Source of the DNA: Clostridia bacterium
GTDB lineage: Bacteria > Bacillota_A > Clostridia > TANB77 > CAG-508
Length of the DNA: 14,638 nt
Reading direction: 5' to 3'
NCBI GenBank assembly: GCA_017621295.1
Contig: JAGATI010000080.1
Span: forward strand, 1 to 14,638
Each line of letters starts with the position of its first letter. Position 1 is the first letter of the stretch. Below the pieces are notes generated by a model, which saw nothing but the letters and a program-made list of their open reading frames with translations, searched no databases and was not told where the DNA came from. Made by a program: the position numbers and the translations under genes. Shown in pieces: positions 13,977 to 14,638 of this stretch.

Positions 13977-14477
13977 TTATTTATTTTGAATATACTCTCT
14001 TAGCTTTCCTTCTAACATATTAAAATCACAACATCTATTAATTACTTGTTCTGGTAACTTTTTATTTAACACTTTTTCATATATTTTCTTAGCTCTGTTT
14101 AATATTATATCTACATTTTCTCTTTTGTTACACCAATTTATTTGTTTATGTAATAACGCCTTATAGTTTTTATCTTGTTCATTTTCTATATCTATTTTTA
14201 TGCATTCTTCAATTGGAATTGGAATCATATTATTAAAATTTATTGCTCCTAATCTTCCATCATCTATTTTTAGAAAATCTATAGTATTCTTCATTGTTAC
14301 ATGCTTTCTTTTTGGAGATGTAAATGGAGCAAAATATAATATTCCTTCCACATTTAATACTATTCCTATAAAAGGTCTTCTACGTTTTTCATCATAAGAC
14401 TTCGATATTCTATTATCAAATTTGCTCATATACTTTACATATTTTTCATTTATTTTATAAAAATTTAGCTTATTCAT
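13977..14477 (-). CDS. toxN: Type III toxin-antitoxin system endoribonuclease toxin (ToxN/AbiQ family)
   Basis: A 166-residue protein of normal length for ToxN. Family marks: an N-terminal LNFYKINEKYVKYM, then RRRPFIGIVLNVEGILYFAPFTSPKRKH (32-59) and GAINFNNMIPIPI (77-89). The TSPKRKH segment corresponds to the active-site serine-lysine region of described ToxN proteins. The toxin is a metal-independent RNase that cuts A-rich mRNA sites and also trims its own antitoxin precursor. It is held inactive by repeated ToxI RNA pseudoknots in a ring-shaped complex. Phage infection disturbs ToxI supply and frees the toxin, giving abortive infection. The start at 14477 follows AAGGAG with a six-base gap; an out-of-frame ATG four bases upstream opens only a three-codon frame. 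The gene lies directly downstream of its ToxI repeats and a leaky terminator, the standard order of type III systems. Confidence 0.93.
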   Translation of the reverse strand: MNKLNFYKINEKYVKYMSKFDNRISKSYDEKRRRPFIGIVLNVEGILYFAPFTSPKRKHVTMKNTIDFLKIDDGRLGAINFNNMIPIPIEECIKIDIENEQDKNYKALLHKQINWCNKRENVDIILNRAKKIYEKVLNKKLPEQVINRCCDFNMLEGKLREYIQNK

Positions 14478-14500
14478 TCATTTCTCCTTAAAATAATAAT

Positions 14501-14524
14501 GGAGATACTTTTTATAGTATCCCC
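14501..14524 (-). terminator. Attenuating terminator between toxI and toxN
   Basis: On the minus strand GGGGATACT (14524-14516), a six-base loop and AGTATCTCC (14509-14501) form a 9-bp stem with one G-U pair. Only ATTATTATTTT follows, an imperfect T-tract. This fits the partial terminator of type III loci, which makes antitoxin RNA in excess over toxin mRNA. Confidence 0.8.
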
Positions 14525-14638
14525 CGCTTTTTTAGTTTCCCACTTATATGGTAGGGACTCACCGCTTTTTTAGTTTCCCACTTATATGGTAGGGACTCAC
14601 CGCTTTTTTAGTTCCTCACTTTTGGTAGAGGCTTACCG
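14524..14638 (-). ncRNA. toxI: ToxI antitoxin RNA: tandem pseudoknot repeats (runs off the window)
   Basis: Two identical 38-bp units (14524-14561 and 14562-14599) and a 36-bp variant (14600-14635), with a further unit starting at the edge. Read on the minus strand, each unit holds, in order, GGTG or GGTA; AG; TCCC or CCTC; TACC; a 6-8 base linker ending AAGT; GGGA or GAGG; then AACTAAAAAA. The first and third of these blocks pair, and the second pairs with GGGA/GAGG, which is the a-b-a'-b' order of an H-type pseudoknot. The variant unit differs by paired changes that keep both stems. The A-run is where ToxN is expected to cut, releasing units of 36-38 nt. The promoter and any further repeats lie beyond the window. 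Confidence 0.9.

Noticed and set aside
14524..14638. CRISPR array or minisatellite
   Set aside because: The units follow each other with no unique spacers, the repeat folds as a pseudoknot with compensatory changes, and a ToxN gene follows in the expected order.

Overview
The window comes from a strongly AT-rich, low-GC Gram-positive genome. The most likely source is a spore-forming member of the Clostridia. It carries the start of the spoIIIA sporulation operon (spoIIIAA and spoIIIAB), A/G-rich ribosome binding sites before most genes, a MurT/GatD-type cell-wall pair, a RelQ-type alarmone synthetase and a BceR-like response regulator. I cannot name the species.

Layout. Bases 1-2190 (minus strand) hold the 5' part of spoIIIAB and a complete spoIIIAA. 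They are separated by about 780 bp, which contains a small plus-strand gene of unknown function and several hairpins; in most spore formers these two genes abut. Bases 2594-3319 hold yebC. Bases 3609-5333 (minus strand) hold relQ, then a short gene with a nonsense codon, then a response regulator cut off inside its DNA-binding domain and running into the tail of an unrelated protein. Bases 5334-6015 hold no intact gene, but contain the last part of a prolyl-tRNA synthetase gene and a 160-bp element with 33-bp perfect inverted repeats. Bases 6016-8135 (plus strand) hold a membrane-anchored polysaccharide deacetylase and an AAA ATPase with a DUF4143-type C-terminus. Bases 8426-10499 (minus strand) hold overlapping murT-like and gatD-like genes. 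Bases 10791-11033 hold a small coiled-coil protein with a good promoter. Bases 11155-12907 hold aspS, broken by one frameshift. Bases 13108-13874 hold a NUDIX hydrolase running into the C-terminal remnant of a maf gene. Bases 13977-14638 hold a type III toxin-antitoxin locus: the ToxN-family endoribonuclease and, upstream of it, tandem repeats that encode the ToxI antitoxin RNA and run off the window edge.

Three observations stand out. First, the ToxI repeats differ from one another in a way that preserves base pairing in both stems of an H-type pseudoknot, so the antitoxin fold can be read from the sequence. Second, the GatD-like subunit lacks the nucleophilic cysteine and the catalytic histidine of glutamine amidotransferases, although it stays translationally coupled to an intact MurT-like ligase. 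Third, broken genes are unusually dense: aspS frameshift, proS and maf tails, truncated regulator with a foreign tail, and a nonsense codon. This points to genome decay or, for some cases, assembly error.

How the genes work together. SpoIIIAA and SpoIIIAB belong to the channel between mother cell and forespore. The deacetylase and the MurT/GatD-like pair both concern peptidoglycan. RelQ makes (p)ppGpp. ToxIN is a phage-defence and plasmid-stability module. Apart from spoIIIA, murT-gatD and toxIN, neighbours look functionally unrelated.
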